From positions 2,428,001 through 2,492,000 of the forward strand of contig JAZARR010000095.1 of the NCBI GenBank assembly GCA_037389465.1: a stretch of DNA of 64,000 nucleotides, in the 5' to 3' direction. Each line of letters opens with the position of its first letter. The stretch's first letter is position 1. Positions 14,101 to 26,056 of this stretch are shown here, in pieces. The notes under the pieces are model-generated. The model did not search any database. It was given only the letters and a program-made list of their open reading frames with translations, and had not been told where the DNA came from. A program made the position numbers and the translations under genes. The stretch is from Baylisascaris procyonis (taxonomy: Eukaryota > Nematoda > Chromadorea > Rhabditida > Ascarididae).

Positions 14101-15924
14101 CTTTCTTTAGTTAATTCTATGCATATGTGAATTAACCTCTTGCCTTCTATGCTTAAATTCTATGCCTAAACTTATGTAAACAATTCGCGCTTGAAGCGGT
14201 TTGGTGGTAATTCACATAGGTGCCCTCTTAAGTTTATACAAACGCTTAGGTGCTTCTCTATTCTATGTCTTGTTATGAATGTTTTTCATAAGAAGCAATG
14301 ATAACGATTTCTCAGTACATTCGGATTTCCTTTATTTTAAAAAGACGTCTTAATTTGCCGATATATTCTCCCACATATTCATAGGTGTGCAATCTGTTCT
14401 TCTCTTCGCCTATTCCATTCCTTGTAACTCAGCAGTGTTTCTACTCTATGATTCCATTTCAGCGTTTATGAATTGTATAACTACTCCATCCCCCTTCTTG
14501 CTTGGTAATCGGGCAGTAATATAACATAATCGCTGGGACCATTGTAAGGCTTCAAGAGTTCAAAACAGTTTAGCTTAATTATGAGGTCATTTTTATCATT
14601 TCATCTATCGCGCTCTATCACTTTGACACATAACAGCGAAGGTTGAATAATTTTTGAAAAGTTGCGAGCCTATCGCACTGCTAAATCGGAAAGCAACTCG
14701 TTTGACATAGTAGCTGTTGTTGAAGTCCGGAAAGGACGTTTGCGCCATTTACTATGGTTTGCTTAGCTCAACTTAGCTTCTATTATCTTTCAAAAATCGT
14801 TAGGAATGAATAGGAGAATTCAATATGAGGATAAGGTGAGAAATGATCGCGGTAAAGTTGTATTCTATTCCATCATCTAATATGATTAGATCAACCTGCA
14901 ATAGAAAATATCATTTATTGGCTTATTTATTCTAGCAAGAATGTGGCATAATATTTCGTAGTTCTTGCAGCGAATTCACTTGTATCTGACAGTTGCGCTT
15001 ATGTATCTTTTGGTAGAATATAGGTAGAATGAAGAAATTCGTCCAAGTAGAATGATCTCGAATATTTTCTTTAGTTGACTTTTGAAGTGATATTCTCACA
15101 ACTGCCGAAAATTATTGCAATCGTTTTTTTCGTTTTGAACATTTAATGCGCTTGTTTGTCCCTTTTTTTTCGTTTTTTGGAGGATTTCATATTGGATCAA
15201 ATTTTTTCAAAAATTTTGATATACTTTTTTAAAGAAATACTATTATTCCCAGAAGTGACTTTATTCTTATAACAATTAGACCAATAATATTCTTATAACA
15301 ATTAGAAGAGTAACGAAGAGTAAGCCTCAATTTTTTAGCTATCATATATCCGACTCTTTTATTTCATAAAAAGTAGATAAACACTCTTTAGAGGTGATTG
15401 AACAATTATGGCGCTTCTCATTAAAGAATATCTATTTCAATAGATATTTAAATGCTATAGAAATTGGAAATTTCAAACATTTTAATCATTATTAAATTTC
15501 TCCATAAATGAGTTGTCTTCATAAATTGTTAATTTCCTCATGAATATGAACCGTTAAATCGTTGAAATTTCCTCATAAATCGTTAAAACATAAACCGTGC
15601 TCATAAACAGCCAGCCGGTTGTCAATAGAGGAACAGGTGTGATTTTCACTATTAGTTTTTTTTTTTTTGTTTATTTCTTGCATATGTAATATTTTCTCTA
15701 TTATTTGCTCTGTGATTGAGAGAATGTTTATTGATTGTTCTTCATATCAAAAATTATGCGTTGATGTGAAATAATGCAAATGTTTCTTCGGACTGCATGG
15801 AGGATTTTTTTTAGATCTCAAGGGCAACGTTGATGCTCCAAACATCCATTAATGGTATGAGAGAATTTTTTGGTCTACGAGCGCTACGGCGGTCCTTCTG
15901 GGGATAATAACTTTGTGAAAATCC

Positions 15925-16060
15925 ACTGCATAGGAATCAACTGTGATGGGGGCCCGACCTAAAATCAGTGAACCATCGTTCGATGTGGGCACCTGTTACA
16001 TAGGCCCCCACCGGATCCCAGAAGGAATACGGCATGAAGTCAGAGCAATGCTTTGAAATA
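15925..16060. other. GC-rich island with inverted repeat, open on both strands
   Basis: This patch is clearly richer in G+C than its surroundings. On + an ATG frame (15946-16056) codes for 36 residues ending G-I-R-H-E-V-R-A-M-L. On - a longer frame (15937-16161) ends F-R-S-G-P-H-H-S. The two copies of an 8-bp perfect inverted repeat, TGGGGGCC at 15947-15954 and GGCCCCCA at 16003-16010, could form a stem with a 48-nt loop. It may be a short exon or a structured RNA; the sequence does not decide. Confidence 0.3.
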
Positions 16061-17034
16061 ATATTTACATACACATGCATACTTAGGAAACGTTTTGAAG
16101 GAACGTAATAGAACAATGAATGAGGTGAAGACGATAAATGACGTTTATAATAGAACGGCACGTAAAAAAAAAAAAAAGTGAAACATCAAAAATAGCTCCA
16201 TATCGTGATGACATTTTCGTTCTTCATACTATATACCACAGAGCGAGCAAAGGAGAGGGAAGAGGCGGTGAAGGGGCTTTGCATCACCTCAACGCAAGAT
16301 CAAATTAAGTTTCACTATTTTATGAAAAATCTATATAATTGATGAATTTTTAAATTTCAATGATGCACTAAAAGATTTCCCTATGGAAATATTCGAAATT
16401 ATTACACTTTTGCAACTGTAATGCGATATTTCTGAAACGACTAAAAGAGACGAAAATTTTTGCTTAGATATCCTTGACAGCAAGATGAGTTGAAAAAAAA
16501 AAAAAATATCTATTCATATCCGTTTTTTGATGAGCACTTTATTTCCCTTTTTATTGTTCGTTTCGAATTTCATCGATAAAACTTTCAAATATTTTTCATA
16601 ACGTTTCTTTTTGTAAAGAATGTAAATAAGTTACCATATTCTAGTACCATCTGTTATGCTTTGTACTTTGTTGTAGATCATTTATATAATTGAATGCTAC
16701 TACAGCATGATTTATATAACACCTATTGTTTTAATACTTCAAATAAATGAGAAAATGATAGAGAGTTATGTAATTGTACTTTGTATTTTATTGCATGAGA
16801 TGTACTTTTGTAATCGCGATCAATCTGAACAACTTTTAAATTACCAACAACGCATAGAATATGCTCAATAATGCATTCATGTTTTAATATCGAACTAATC
16901 GCTCATAAAAATTTTTCAGCATAGGTTACCTTTATGTGCGTTCTACTGTCGAATTAATTGTAAAATAATCTGGCGTATGCAAATTTTTAGATGCCTTAAA
17001 ATTTGCATATTTCAATTCATCTTGAGGTAGATAG

Positions 17035-17202
17035 TTGAAGAGACTTGAGAATCGGGAGCGGTACTCTAGTGTAGACTGTAATTGCGGAACTTTGAACTCC
17101 AGCTTCAATGGCTGTCGAAATGAAGTTGTTGGGAAGCTCGACAGATGGCCACACACATATAAATACCCACATATTCACAGAGAATGTCGCTGCAATATAT
17201 GA
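17035..17202 (+). CDS. candidate Cys-rich terminal exon
   Basis: An open frame of 55 codons runs from just after a possible acceptor (ending TAGATAG at 17034) to TGA. It contains D-C-N-C-G, N-G-C-R-N and ends R-E-C-R-C-N-I, so six cysteines fall within about 40 residues, as in small secreted or extracellular domains. There is no ATG, and a 74-codon minus-strand frame (16932-17156) covers most of the same bases. Strand and reality are uncertain. Confidence 0.2.
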   Translation: MKRLENRERYSSVDCNCGTLNSSFNGCRNEVVGKLDRWPHTYKYPHIHRECRCNI

Positions 17203-17338
17203 ATTTCACATCGCATTGCTCAAAAAAATATGCTAAAAGCCGGCAACCGATAACTGAAAAAATCATAATAGAGGCGTTTCAGGAAATGGAAAATAATGGC
17301 CAATACTAAATAAGGCCACTAGAGCAAAGCATTTCTTG

Positions 17339-17360
17339 CTTGGCCAAGTGCTTGGCCAAG
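17339..17360. repeat. duplicated TTGGCCAA palindrome
   Basis: The 10-bp palindrome CTTGGCCAAG occurs twice, separated by TG. Each copy contains TTGGC and GCCAA, the half-sites of nuclear factor I. Several other GGCC-containing words lie within 100 bp (17297, 17322, 17393). A regulatory role is inference. Confidence 0.5.
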
Positions 17361-18609
17361 TTCGAAATATCAAATATGCGTTAAATGGCAATGGCCTCTT
17401 GATGTGTTACGTAGCTTTTGATAGTAACCGCATATGTGGCCAACACTTTGCACATTTTGAATTTGTGTTGTTGTAGTTAATGTTGTAAGTAGTCTAGGCT
17501 AATTTGTTGTGCTTCAGATATAAATGCGATGAGTAGTCACTTCTTTGAGTCATAAGAATTAATTTAAAGTTATTTTTTTTATAATCTCACGGTGTGAAAT
17601 TGTGAAAGCCCTCAATATCTAGGCTAATCGATCATCGATCAAACTTGCTCTTGAGACTTTTTTTTTCTAAAAATACTAGCTAATTAGTGTCTGAATGCAA
17701 TATAATCCTATCTATAAATACGATAGCATTCAATTTAAATTTGTTAAACCACTTTTTAGTATTTCTAATAAGTAAGAGTTGACTAAAACCTCATATTTCG
17801 TGTGTAGTTTCGGCATGAATTTTAAACGAACAAGTAAATATAACAATTTGATTATATAAATTGAATGAATAACATCTATAATTTGAAAGTGTTGAGAACG
17901 ATAACACGAAACAAGATCAATTCCCTAATGGGTTGTTTAGCTATATGATTGTGAGAATGAGGAGAAAAATAGTATCTCATCGCGAAAAGATGCCAACTTG
18001 ATGTGTTTACTTTCGCGAATATTTCTTGTAGATTTTTTTTTTTTTTGAATATAGATTAGTATATCGTAATAGTGATTACGGTAAAATGTTCGAAATTGAT
18101 TCCTGTAATCATTTAGTTACGGTAAAATATTGAAATTGATTCCTGCAATCATATGCACAGGTGGGATTTTGCGACAATGCACCTTGCAAATGTTTGTTTG
18201 TAATGGCACATGAAAAGCAGCAAATACATGAAATGATAAAAATTATAGTGAGAAATGAAATGCTAACATGTGGTGAAAAAAAAAATGCATCAAAAAACGT
18301 TTGTTTATTAGCGTATTTTGAAAATTAGTACATAGTAAAACACTTATCAATACTGCGCCATGTAATTTTGCAGTTTCTTTTCTGCTTTATCAGATGACAG
18401 AGAGAGGGGAAGTTGAAATATTGCTAAAATATTTGCGCCTAATTTTTAAATTATTAGTAAAAGCTTCCGATCACTATCACTTTCAGATCACATAGCACAG
18501 TTTTTCAACGATCACTCTCGGAATGGTCAATTGCATTTTGTTATGCGTGTACATTCTCATATCCGCTCTCTATGTCGCTATAAATGTAGCCGTATTATCA
18601 GAATTGGGC

Positions 18610-18623
18610 GGGGGGGGGGGGGG
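18610..18623 (+). repeat. poly-G run of 14
   Basis: A run of 14 consecutive G, unusual in this AT-rich DNA, preceded by GGGC. It can form a G-quadruplex within one strand only if split into short runs; it is also a likely site of sequencing or replication slippage. Confidence 0.85.
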
Positions 18624-19537
18624 AGCTGGAAAGTGAATGGTCAACAAATTGAATTGCTTGTCAACGGATCGTTACGAAGAGTAGTGACATAGTTGCAATA
18701 ATATTTCCAAACATTAAACTGCATCTGCTTAATATTCAAAAATAAAAAAAGAATTTTTTTTTTTACGTTGATTTCAAATGAGCAATGTTTTTCTTGCGCG
18801 CATTTGCGCTCCACATTTCCTATTGAAACGTATCCGTCGTGCAATCGCCGATTTTTTCGCATCATAAATTTCAACATTCATTTCTCGATTTCTAAGTCAT
18901 ACTCAACTAAAGTGCATAACTATGAGGGCAATATTTTATGCTTGTATATTTATTGAGTTTTATTAAGTCAATTTGTCTATATGTGTTTTTTTTTAGCTGA
19001 TGAAGCTTTTTTTTGAAGCTTTTTTTAAAGCTTTTTTTTTAAAGTTTTTTGTCAGGACATAGGCATATGAAAATTTCTATCTCTATTCAATACCATATTC
19101 CTAAATTTATTACTTTTTTCACTATTTTTATTCTTAAATTCCACTACTCTTTGTAAAGGTAGCGTATATTTGGAGTAGCAGAGAATGAGGAACTGAAAGG
19201 AAAAAGAGGAAAATTAAAAAAATGGGCTCCTATACATTTGTCTGACCGATAGTGAAATATGCAAATGAAGAGTAATATGACTAGCCATAGTACCGCAGCA
19301 ATATCATTATTTCTGTGTGCGTATGTAGATAGTCCTTGATGGAATTGCTTAACGGAAGTGTTTAATTTTGAGGGAACGCCTTGACGGAAGTGTTCAGTTT
19401 TTCGCATAGAATAGATTCAAATAGAATCTTTATTCCGGAAACAATGTGATCGTGTAAGAAATCACTTGTGATGCTATTGATGAAATATGCCGTATGTTTA
19501 CATCGTGGAATGAAGCAAGTGAAAGTGCATATATAAC

Positions 19538-19555
19538 GTGACAGCTTGCTGTCAC
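19538..19555. repeat. perfect hairpin GTGACAGC/GCTGTCAC
   Basis: Two 8-bp arms, GTGACAGC and GCTGTCAC, are separated by TT. The same GACAGC core recurs in palindromes at 11225, 37632 and 57587. Confidence 0.6.
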
Positions 19556-19699
19556 CTCCTACAATTATATTATTTCGCAAATATTAACAGCTAATAATTA
19601 GGCATGCTTCTTGATGCCTTCTAAAAATTCAATTTTATTCTCTTTTTTGCAAACTTTCACATGCCTAGCCATAGAACCGCAGCTATGTCAATATGTCTA

Positions 19700-19725
19700 T
19701 ATGTGTGTGTGTGTGTGCGTGTGTG
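19700..19725 (+). repeat. TG microsatellite
   Basis: Short (TG)n tract interrupted by GC dinucleotides. Confidence 0.8.
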
Positions 19726-19849
19726 CGTTGCATGGTAGAATCGAGCATCATTCGTCGAGTTACGTCAATGTAATACACGAAAAGATATATCTACGCAAAT
19801 GAGCTCTTGGATTGAATGTTGAAGCAAACAACGCATGATATATTTAAAA

Positions 19850-20202
19850 TGAGGCAGAGAAGGAGGCGGAAAGAGAGGGAGGGACAGAGAGAGAAGGAAT
19901 GGAGAAAGAGAGAGGGAGAGAGAAATGATTTTTGAGCTGAAGCATTTATGTCTAGTCCTTTGAGGAATTAACCTCAAGAAAGGTTTCATTGGAAGGTTAT
20001 TTCAGTTAACGCATTCTACTCGTGTATTCATTTCTTCGGAAAGTGCTGATGTATTTCACAAAACCCACAATTATCTTCCCCCTTCTCCCATCATTCCTCT
20101 CTCCTCCCCTCTCCTACCGTTCCTTCCTCATTTTCCCCTTTCCCCCGCCCTCTCTCTCCCCTCCCTCTCCCACTCCTCCAATTCCGTCCCTCCCCCCACC
20201 CC
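19850..20202. repeat. polypurine tract followed by polypyrimidine tract
   Basis: A purine-rich tract (about 19850-19925, GAGAGAGGGAG type) is followed about 150 bp later by a C/T-rich tract (about 20074-20202, CTCTCCCCTCCC type). They are roughly complementary in composition and oriented as an imperfect inverted pair. The overlapping reading frames here (Ser/Leu/Pro-rich) are low-complexity artefacts. Confidence 0.7.
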
Positions 20203-20726
20203 AAGAAAATGCCTTCGTTAACACTCTACTCCGTATGACATGCAACTTCATCAGCTTCTATTTTCGTAAGACTTCTGAATGTTATTAATAGCTTTAGAAA
20301 TTACTGAACTTGGCCCTATTATTTGAGGCGATATTTAACTGGCCTATAATTGATATGCTATGCAGCCCAAGTCAAAACAGTTATTTTTATTAAGAAAATC
20401 ACCACTTCATATAATTGTCTCCAATGAATGTGATGACTTTATCAGCGCACTTATCGATGTTTTACAAAAACTGCAAAGAAAAACTACTTAGATCTACTGT
20501 TAATCAGCATCACATTTGATCACAAAGATAAATGAAACAAAACAGCATCGATTAAATGATAGGTTGTTTGGGATTTATTTAAAAAAACTCATCGTAAATG
20601 AGCTGAAAAACTCGAGTATACTAATCGAATTTCCATATTCATCCCCTTTGAACTCATCAAATTTGAAATTTCCAATGCTCAGCTGGTCTTGATTAGTGAA
20701 AATTCAAATTTTTATGAATTTTGCAG

Positions 20727-20809
20727 CAATTGTAGATTTGCAATCTCCTCCATTTGATTCAAAATTATTGAAGAGAGCGTTGAGCAGTTTATTCAACAGT
20801 TATAATTAA
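20727..20809 (+). CDS. candidate terminal exon
   Basis: After a strong acceptor (ATGAATTTTGCAG, ending at 20726) one frame stays open for 26 codons to TAA: I-V-D-L-Q-S-P-P-F-D-S-K-L-L-K-R at the start, then an A-L-S-S-L-F-N helix-like tail. The exon would begin in phase with two leftover bases. No upstream partner was identified and no family recognised. Composition and splice site make it better than a random frame, but it is short. Confidence 0.3.
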
Positions 20810-23800
20810 GAAATCTTTGGAGATATATTTAAATAGTGATTAATATTTTCTAATGAGTAAATGATTTGTTGATTTTACTGATTATTCATTAATAATAAAT
20901 CAAAATTGTTTACTATCATAAAAGTTAGAATTGATATTTTTTCGTTGAGGAAAAATTCGCGTAAAATTAGAAAAAAAAAACTTTTAAAATCGTTCAACGT
21001 TAAGAGTAGATAAATATGAAAGGGTGCATACCTATAAAGTCACCTGCTCACTAAACGAATAAACATTCTGAAATTGAACTGCTGATTTAATTGCTAAATT
21101 TATGCACTCACCTTAATATATGTTATCTGAATAACCTTGGTTACTAATAAGATTATTTATATACAATTTTAGTTATTAGCGTAGAAAAATTAACGTCATT
21201 TTGATACAATTGCAATCGTATCGCCATAAGCGATATGGAGCTTGTATCTACGCTTCTCGGCTTTCCTTTTTCTCGGTATGTGAATTTTTATTCGTTCATA
21301 CTTCTTTCGTGATGTGAAAAAGCTATTATCTCTATATCCTATCCATCCCCTATATTTCCTCCCAATCCATTCTCATCTCCCCCCCCCCATCAAAACCTCC
21401 TCCACACTCCCCCCAATATCCTGCAATTCTTTAGAGCAACAAATTTTTGACTGCTCACTATTTTACTATGTTCTAATGAGTATCTTCTATTAATTTTAAT
21501 GAGTAACTCTATGTATGCAATTACATTTAATATAACATCTAACGAAAATTTAATGAATAGAAAATTCGAAACATGATACATTGATTTTTGAAAGTATCGT
21601 TCCAATGATGAAAATTGCAGTTATTGCAGAATCATAGGGAAATGAAAAGACTGCGAATGTCGATAGATCGCAAATTCATTTCAGTTTATTTTTGCGAATT
21701 AATTTGTCGCATTTTTTCATTTAAAATCACAATATAACTTTAATAATAGGATTTGTTACTATTCACAATATTTGTAACTAGTAACGATTACTTTTATTGC
21801 CTTAATTATTAACAAATTTATTGATATCCATTTTGCAAATAAATTTTTTTTTTAAATTTTTTATTTTTATATAATCTTTTAAATTATAAAAACTTCTACA
21901 TAGTTGAATATATATTCCTCTTTGATCTGAGAGAAAAATTTTCTGCTTTATCAAGCTTGAAGTTTGCTTTATTGGTGACTAATCCATGAGAGCGAAAAAA
22001 TATATTTATTTAAAAAAAGTAAAAGTATCAATTTTTTTAAACAATTGGGATGAGGGGAGAAGGGATAGGTGGAATGTCTCGAAATTTGATGGAGATCAGT
22101 GGTCAGCGGTCAGTGGTCAGCGAGAATCACTAGCAATCTAATCTCGCTAATCATTGGTAGTCAATGAATAAGTTTTCAACGGCGATCGCCGAATCATCTT
22201 TCATTCGTAGGCAGCATCTTTCCTTTCTTTTTTTTTCGTTTTTTTAGCGCTTAGCTGAAATTGTGATCAGTGACCACTTTAACAATGGTTTGTTTAAAAA
22301 AAATGAAGCCATTTCGAATTGCCTTTCAAGAATTGATTATCAGCAGAGTTTCCTTTCTATTATTAATATTAGATAGATTCATTGCCGTTCTCAGCGGAAG
22401 TTTACTACTTCAAATATTGTACTTCGAATTATTGCACTATTTATCAATGCAATTTGCATTACGGTAGATTGCCAAAAGTATTCTTTCCTTTCTCGCTTCA
22501 GCCTCACGTCCTTCGTCCTTTCCAACAGAAATGTGTCCAGTACCCTTTTGCTATTGGATGATTCTGATTGCCCAATAGCTTGATATTCGTTCGCAAGAAA
22601 TGACCTCCGGTAAAGATCACTACTCGCCTGATGTCATAAAATATAATGGAATAAATTGAGAGGTTATTGATAGGTTATGGAACGCTTGCGGTATTTTCAG
22701 TGGAGAAAAACTTTGCCTGCAATAATGAAATTTAATTAATTATTCATAACGAAATGACTTTCTACGCAGCAGTCTCCCGATTAAAAAGGTTTCAACATTT
22801 AATTTTTTTACGTTAATTTTCTCCTTTTTTCGTTGACAGAATCCGGAATTGGGTTAATTTGAGAATCTAGAATCAAGGGAAGAAGGAGGAATAAGAGAAC
22901 AGCAAACGAAGGAGATTTGATGGAGGGAAAGAGAAAGAAAGAAATGCAAGTGGAAAGAGATAAGAAAAGTTGTTGATAAAATTTTTTAAACTTTCCAATT
23001 TTTTAACAACATTGCAAGAAAATAAAGAAGCTTTTATTTTTCTCGCCACTATATATTTCTATTAATAAAAAAATAATGGAAAAAGAAATACTTCAATGCT
23101 TTAATTCAATTTTAATATGTTTGATTATGTATTATGTTGTCATATCATTTGTATAGTAATTGTTCAAGGAATTCCCTTTGAGTATCAAGTATCAAATGAA
23201 AAAATGAGCACTTCTTTCGGCTATTATTCGGCTATATTTTTCGGCTATTAAAAATCGGCGCTTTCGATTGTTTTTATGATTGTGAATAGTGGACTTCTAG
23301 TTCTTTCCGTTCAAGTAATTCAAATAAATGTTTGAATATTTTTTAATAGATAATTGGAAATACATAAATTGGGGAGAACGATTAGAGATATGAGGTGAAA
23401 ATTGCTGAATTTCGCGATAGAAATGAAAATTTGAGTAGAGATTTTTATGCTATTTGTTTTGAAAATTCTTATCACTTTTTATAATCCATTCAGTTTGATT
23501 CATCGGCTATAAATTTGTTGGAATGAGTGACCAAACATATAGTAATATATGAGTATATAAAAGTGGCCGCTTGTGGAAGCACCAAATAATAGATTATTTC
23601 CGCTTGACACCTGACTGATTATGGTTTTTTTTTCAAATTTAACACGTTCTTCTGAACAATCGACCGACTGCACCGAATTTCGTCCTCAAAAATTCACAGA
23701 CACACATATACTTAGACAGACGCACACATACATGGATAGTGCACAGACAGATAGATGCAGTAACGCAGGTGGTGTCCTCACAATGCACTTTTGCGACAGC

Positions 23801-24905
23801 TTGCGGCAGCGTATTAAAAATGAAAACCGCAAACAATTTTGAAATATTTCTGACCATACGTATAGAGCAAAGAATGGTCGGCAGCATCTGTTGGCTTCTT
23901 ATTAAGTGATTAGTAAGTATGGAACAACCAGTCATACTTTCTTATTCAAATGCTCTCTTATTGGGAAATATAAATTTTTGCTAATCGGATATTGATCCTC
24001 AAAAGAAATCCTTATCAAATCTTGAAACAACTCGTCAAAATCAAACAGCTTTTGATATGAACATCTCAAATGATAATTTTTCAAAGTGTAGCCGAAGGTG
24101 AAGAGATTAGCCCCAATGCAATCTTTCTAGATTAAAAGCTTTTTCCCCATCCAACGTAGCAATGTCCGTTTCTTGTTTAATGAGTCTTCATTTATATGTT
24201 GCAATGCATAGTTGTGCCACTACTTGGTATGCAACTAATACACTAGGATTGTTGAAACTTAAGACCGTTAATTAAATTTTCCGTACATACTTTATAAGAC
24301 ATGGTAGTATTGCAGAAAATATTTGAAAGCGATGTAGGTACTTGTTTACTGTTTGCAAAAGCGGATTAGCGATAGTATAAGATATTTTTACTCTAAAAGA
24401 TGGTAGTAAACGCATTACAATATTTGAATCAAACATTTCGTGGAGTATACGCAATAAATATTTAAAACCGATGTTGCAGAACTCTATGAGATTGTTCTAT
24501 CGACCACTCGGAGCTTTTTGGGGGAATATGACATACGTAGACAGACAAAGATAACTATAAGGACAAACATAGATAAAGAATAACGCAATTATGCAAAAAT
24601 TTTGCAAATTAAGGCAGAGTAGGTTTTCAATAATGATAAGTGAAGTACGACTTTTGAATTCACAACAATTCATTGACCTTTTGAATTCACAACTAAAAAC
24701 AATTCGTTGTCCTGTTGCAACCATCATTCAAGGAAATGAACTCCGAGCTTTTCGACTCCAGGCTCCGCACACATAAGTCTTTTATGGAAATTTAAGCCCG
24801 TCGTTGAAATACAGTTGCAAGAGACTCAAGGATGAGATTCCAGAAGAACAGCAATGCCTAAAGAATAATGTCGCTTAAAAACGACGATTGATATGTGACA
24901 AAAAA
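20810..24905. other. AT-rich stretch without a supported gene
   Basis: It contains the DR1-like repeat at 22100-22119, three CGGCTAT repeats at about 23218-23250, a C-rich patch near 21380-21415, and a short tandem duplication (TTTTGAATTCACAAC, at about 24652 and 24678). A 61-codon ATG frame at 24591-24776 spans that duplication and is plausible but unsupported. Confidence 0.45.
22100..22119 (+). promoter_or_regulatory. triple direct repeat of NGGTCA with 1-nt spacing
   Basis: The hexamers TGGTCA, CGGTCA and TGGTCA follow each other with a single G between them. A GGTCA direct repeat with one-base spacing (DR1) is the classic site for RXR/HNF4-type nuclear receptors, a family strongly expanded in nematodes. 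No adjacent gene is clear, so function is inference. Confidence 0.4.
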
Positions 24906-25181
24906 ATGATGGAGAATTATGCAAAAACGTTGGTGCTATTTCGCATAAATTGCGCATTCACAAGAACTAAGATCTGCATTATTCATGAATTTTTGCCAAA
25001 TTTTATCAGTATCGTGTATGAAAATGCAAAAAAATACAATTTTTTATTAGTTTCAAGTGAAATTTTGAAAAAAAATTTTCACAAAATGCTTTCAAAAAAG
25101 GAAACTGACCGGTCAATAAGTTTCATCATCGCTAAAATCAAGAAAATAGTCGAATATTACCAAAATCTATGTGAATTCTGA
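24906..25181 (+). CDS. unsupported single-exon ORF, 91 residues
   Basis: An ATG-initiated frame of 91 codons in DNA where TAA is frequent. The frame is open for 6 codons further upstream. The product is Lys/Ile-rich, with a possible amphipathic tail I-A-K-I-K-K-I-V-E-Y-Y-Q. No domain, signal peptide or membrane span is clear, and no family is recognised. It lies upstream of another candidate + exon (25721-25881), which could belong to the same gene. Base composition is as AT-rich as the surroundings, which lowers confidence. Confidence 0.25.
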   Translation: MMENYAKTLVLFRINCAFTRTKICIIHEFLPNFISIVYENAKKYNFLLVSSEILKKNFHKMLSKKETDRSISFIIAKIKKIVEYYQNLCEF

Positions 25182-25586
25182 TTTCAGCGTCTTGAAACTT
25201 TTCAAAAAGTATATTTTCCGATAATTTAATCTGGAATTATTCATAAAAATCTTATTTATTTTTACGATTTATAAGATAATTTATGCGATATAGAATGTTC
25301 TATTAATTTAGTCAATATAGTATATTCTATATGATCTAAACATATTAAGACAGAAATTTTTCCCTTAACTATGTAGACATAATCCTTAGTCTATAAAAAA
25401 TTGAGCACCTTGTTGTAAACATTTTGCTTTAAGAACTGCAAGCTTTTGCCCACACTTTTGAATTTTTCATGATTAATCCTCCTTTCTGCTTCAATGGGAA
25501 TAAAATGGTAACGTCTCAGCGCTGATAGCGGACGTCTATATGTCGTTCCTCTTCCGGAGTTGATATTTCTTTGCTTTTGCTTTGTG

Positions 25587-25706
<120 letters not shown>

Positions 25707-25720
25707 CTCACATTTCTTAG

Positions 25721-25881
25721 CTCACAAATATGCAATAAATGGAAATGCAATAGTTTGCTTATGGATGCCAATCAGGTATTATATAATCAACAACAATGAA
25801 TTTGTCGTGAGCATAGAAAACAATGAGTACGAGTGCGTTAATGAAGAATTAAATGAGAACGAGCATAGAAAGTTAAAGTAG
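25721..25881 (+). CDS. candidate terminal exon just after the (AT)n array
   Basis: A pyrimidine-rich acceptor (CACATTTCTTAG, ending at 25720) is followed by 52 open codons and TAG. The translation changes from a mixed part with C-L-W-M-P-I-R-Y-Y to an acidic Asn/Glu-rich tail N-E-E-L-N-E-N-E-H. It would end 175 bp from the end of the convergent minus-strand candidate at 26057. No ATG near the start; no family recognised. Confidence 0.28.
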
Positions 25882-26056
25882 ATGAAATGCTTCCCTTTTT
25901 ACTCTCTTCCTTTAGGTTTCTTTCACCTATCTTCCAAACGTAACCATTCTAGAAGCGAGAGGGAAAGATTCGCTCAAGGCGTTGAGAATACTAAACAGCT
26001 TTTTCTCTGATCGTTGTTTCGAGTTCAACTAAAAGAATTTGGCATGACTCTCACGT

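Larger units (their letters stand above)
11147..20726. other. long AT-rich stretch with scattered coding-like islands
   Basis: No gene can be assembled. Small higher-GC islands occur at 12150-12215, 12328-12460 (open frame after acceptor TATATTTGCAG, with a stretch I-P-C-G-I-D-G-I), 14643-14770 (open on both strands), 15925-16060 and 17035-17202. Between them are poly-A/T, several octamers, triplicated TGACCA motifs around 13625-13700, and the low-complexity tracts listed separately. Confidence 0.45.
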
